Shown here piece after piece: positions 6,511-7,890 of a stretch of 7,890 bases of DNA. The notes below the pieces were generated by a model. The model was not told the origin of the DNA. It worked only from the letters and a program-made list of their open reading frames with translations, and did no database searches. Source of the stretch: Candidatus Kapaibacterium sp. (GTDB taxonomy: Bacteria > Bacteroidota > Ignavibacteria > Kapaibacteriales > UBA2268); the NCBI GenBank assembly GCA_030835065.1, contig JAUQWR010000458.1, forward strand, positions 1 to 7,890, given 5' to 3'. The position numbers and the translations under genes are program-made. The stretch's first letter is position 1. Each line of letters opens with the position of its first letter.

Positions 6511-7890
6511 ATGAGATATTTTATTTATATTTTTTTGATATTAAATATTTCCACTATTAAATTGTACTCACAACATGAAGTATTAATTCAAAAAGTTAAA
6601 GGCGAAATAAAAAACTTTAGTAATCAACAGCCCGTCCCTGGAGCATCTATATTAATATATGACGAAGATTTCAAGAAGATTACTAAATCAAACTCAAAAG
6701 GTTTTTTCAAATTTGATTCCATACCTGTCGGGCGTTATTCTATAAAAATAAGCTCAATAGGATTTGAACCTCAAATAAGAACAATTGTATTGACATCAGG
6801 TAAAGAACTAATTTTAAATATAGATCTAAATGAAAGTTATATTTTAACAAAAGAAATAGAAGTTACTAGTTCGAAGGATAGATTCATACCAATCAATGAA
6901 GCAAATATTGTTAGTACTTCGCAATTTAATTTAGATGATGTTGAAAGATTTGCCGGATCAAGGGGTGATCCTGCAAGAATGGCTCAAAATTTTGCAGGAG
7001 TTTTAGGAGTAAGCAATCTTCGTAACGATATAATTATCAGAGGCGGATCACCAACAGAATTATTATGGAAACTAGATGGTCTAGATTTACCTAATCCTAA
7101 TCATTTTGGGACTCAAGGTGCAACTGGAGGTCCTGTTGGACAGATAAATTCAGGATTACTAAAAACAAGTGACTTCATAACAGGAGCATTTCCGGCCGAA
7201 TATGGTGATAAAATGAGTGGAGTTTTTGATTTAAAAACACGAAATGGAAATGAAGATAAATATGAATATATAGGTCAAATAAGTTACAATGGAGCTGAAG
7301 TTGGGATTGAAGGACCTTTAAAATTAATAAAGGGTTCTTTTATTTTTAACTATAGATATTCCTTTCTTGACTTGTTTAAAGAAATGGGAATGGATTTAGG
7401 AATTGTTGGTGTTCCAAGATATCAGGATGGTATGTTTAAAATTCGACTAATTCCAAATGATGATAATCAAATAAGCATAACTGCACTTTATGGCAAAGAT
7501 AATATCTTTATGCAAAGAGATAATCTATCTGATGTAGTTACAGGAGATTGGAATCTAAAAAGCGGAAATAACAATTTTTCTATAGGATTAACTTGGCAAT
7601 ATCTTTTTGCTGATAATATTTATGGAAAGTTATTAATTGGAACCGTGTATGATAAATATAATACAAAGATTGATTCAATAACTTGCGATCCTAATGATAT
7701 TCATTCTGTTATTTCACTTGATAAATGGTTTACTCAAAATTCAATTGAAGCTTATACTAATATAAAATACAATTTGTTTTACAATCCAATTAAAAATCAT
7801 TCAATGACATTTGGAGTAGAATTTAGAAATAAGTTCTATGAACTTAATGAAAAAAGATACTCTTTTGGATGGGGTGATTATACAAATTGG
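6511..7890 (+). CDS. TonB-dependent outer-membrane receptor with carboxypeptidase-regulatory-like domain, 3'-partial
   Basis: 460 codons are open to the last base of the window, so the rest of the beta-barrel is missing. Such receptors take up scarce substrates (iron chelates, sugars, peptides, cofactors) across the outer membrane using TonB-ExbBD energy; the substrate here cannot be told. Residues 1-20 are a signal peptide (MRY followed by a hydrophobic stretch), with likely cleavage at 'LYS|Q'. Residues ~28-112 form a carboxypeptidase-regulatory-like beta-sandwich ('PVPGASILIYDED', 'GFFKFDSIPVGRYSIKISSI'). The plug domain follows (~125-248), with 'RGGSP' at 177-181, 'LDGLDLPNPNHFG' from 188 and 'GAFPAEYGDKMSGVFDLKTR' from 226. 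Barrel strands begin near 255. The ATG at 6511 is chosen because it starts directly at the signal peptide. No Shine-Dalgarno site is seen. No SusD-like gene is visible upstream; downstream is outside the window. The plug sequence resembles a widespread receptor type in this superphylum. Confidence 0.93.
   Translation, partial: MRYFIYIFLILNISTIKLYSQHEVLIQKVKGEIKNFSNQQPVPGASILIYDEDFKKITKSNSKGFFKFDSIPVGRYSIKISSIGFEPQIRTIVLTSGKELILNIDLNESYILTKEIEVTSSKDRFIPINEANIVSTSQFNLDDVERFAGSRGDPARMAQNFAGVLGVSNLRNDIIIRGGSPTELLWKLDGLDLPNPNHFGTQGATGGPVGQINSGLLKTSDFITGAFPAEYGDKMSGVFDLKTRNGNEDKYEYIGQISYNGAEVGIEGPLKLIKGSFIFNYRYSFLDLFKEMGMDLGIVGVPRYQDGMFKIRLIPNDDNQISITALYGKDNIFMQRDNLSDVVTGDWNLKSGNNNFSIGLTWQYLFADNIYGKLLIGTVYDKYNTKIDSITCDPNDIHSVISLDKWFTQNSIEAYTNIKYNLFYNPIKNHSMTFGVEFRNKFYELNEKRYSFGWGDYTNW

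Overview
The window is about 7.9 kb of AT-rich DNA (roughly 30% G+C by eye). It most likely comes from the Bacteroidota/Chlorobiota superphylum, perhaps an Ignavibacteria- or Kapabacteria-like lineage. Three signs support this: a C-terminal type IX secretion (T9SS) sorting domain, an outer-membrane TonB-dependent receptor with a carboxypeptidase-regulatory-like N-terminal domain, and several perfect TAnnTTTG promoter -7 elements. The phylum is an inference from these signs and the species cannot be told.

Layout. (1) Bases 2-2200, plus strand: the C-terminal part of a large secreted T9SS protein whose start lies before the window. (2) Bases 2203-3180, minus strand: a two-domain protein with a GAF-like sensor-type N-terminus and a complete polymerase-beta-type nucleotidyltransferase C-terminus. 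It converges on gene 1 with only 2 bp between the stop codons. (3) A 156-bp divergent promoter region. (4) Bases 3337-4461, plus strand: alanine racemase (alr). (5) A 102-bp gap with a promoter and an operator-like block that holds two tandem DnaA-box-like sequences inside a short inverted repeat. (6) Bases 4564-6162, plus strand: scpA and scpB with no base between them, encoding the kleisin and winged-helix subunits of the SMC condensin. (7) A 348-bp AT-rich gap with a terminator-like hairpin, a 13-bp inverted repeat and a candidate promoter. (8) From 6511 past the window end, plus strand: a TonB-dependent receptor, 460 codons of which are present.

How the genes work together. Only scpA-scpB form a clear functional unit, for chromosome organisation and segregation with SMC, which is not in the window. 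alr supplies D-alanine for peptidoglycan. The T9SS cargo and the TonB receptor are envelope proteins at opposite ends of the window and need not be related. No mobile element, CRISPR array, tRNA, rRNA or defence island was seen.

Most of the window is ordinary chromosomal content. The parts most worth a second look are the sensor-nucleotidyltransferase fusion and the operator-like block in front of scpAB. I do not see convincing evidence for a wholly new multi-gene system.
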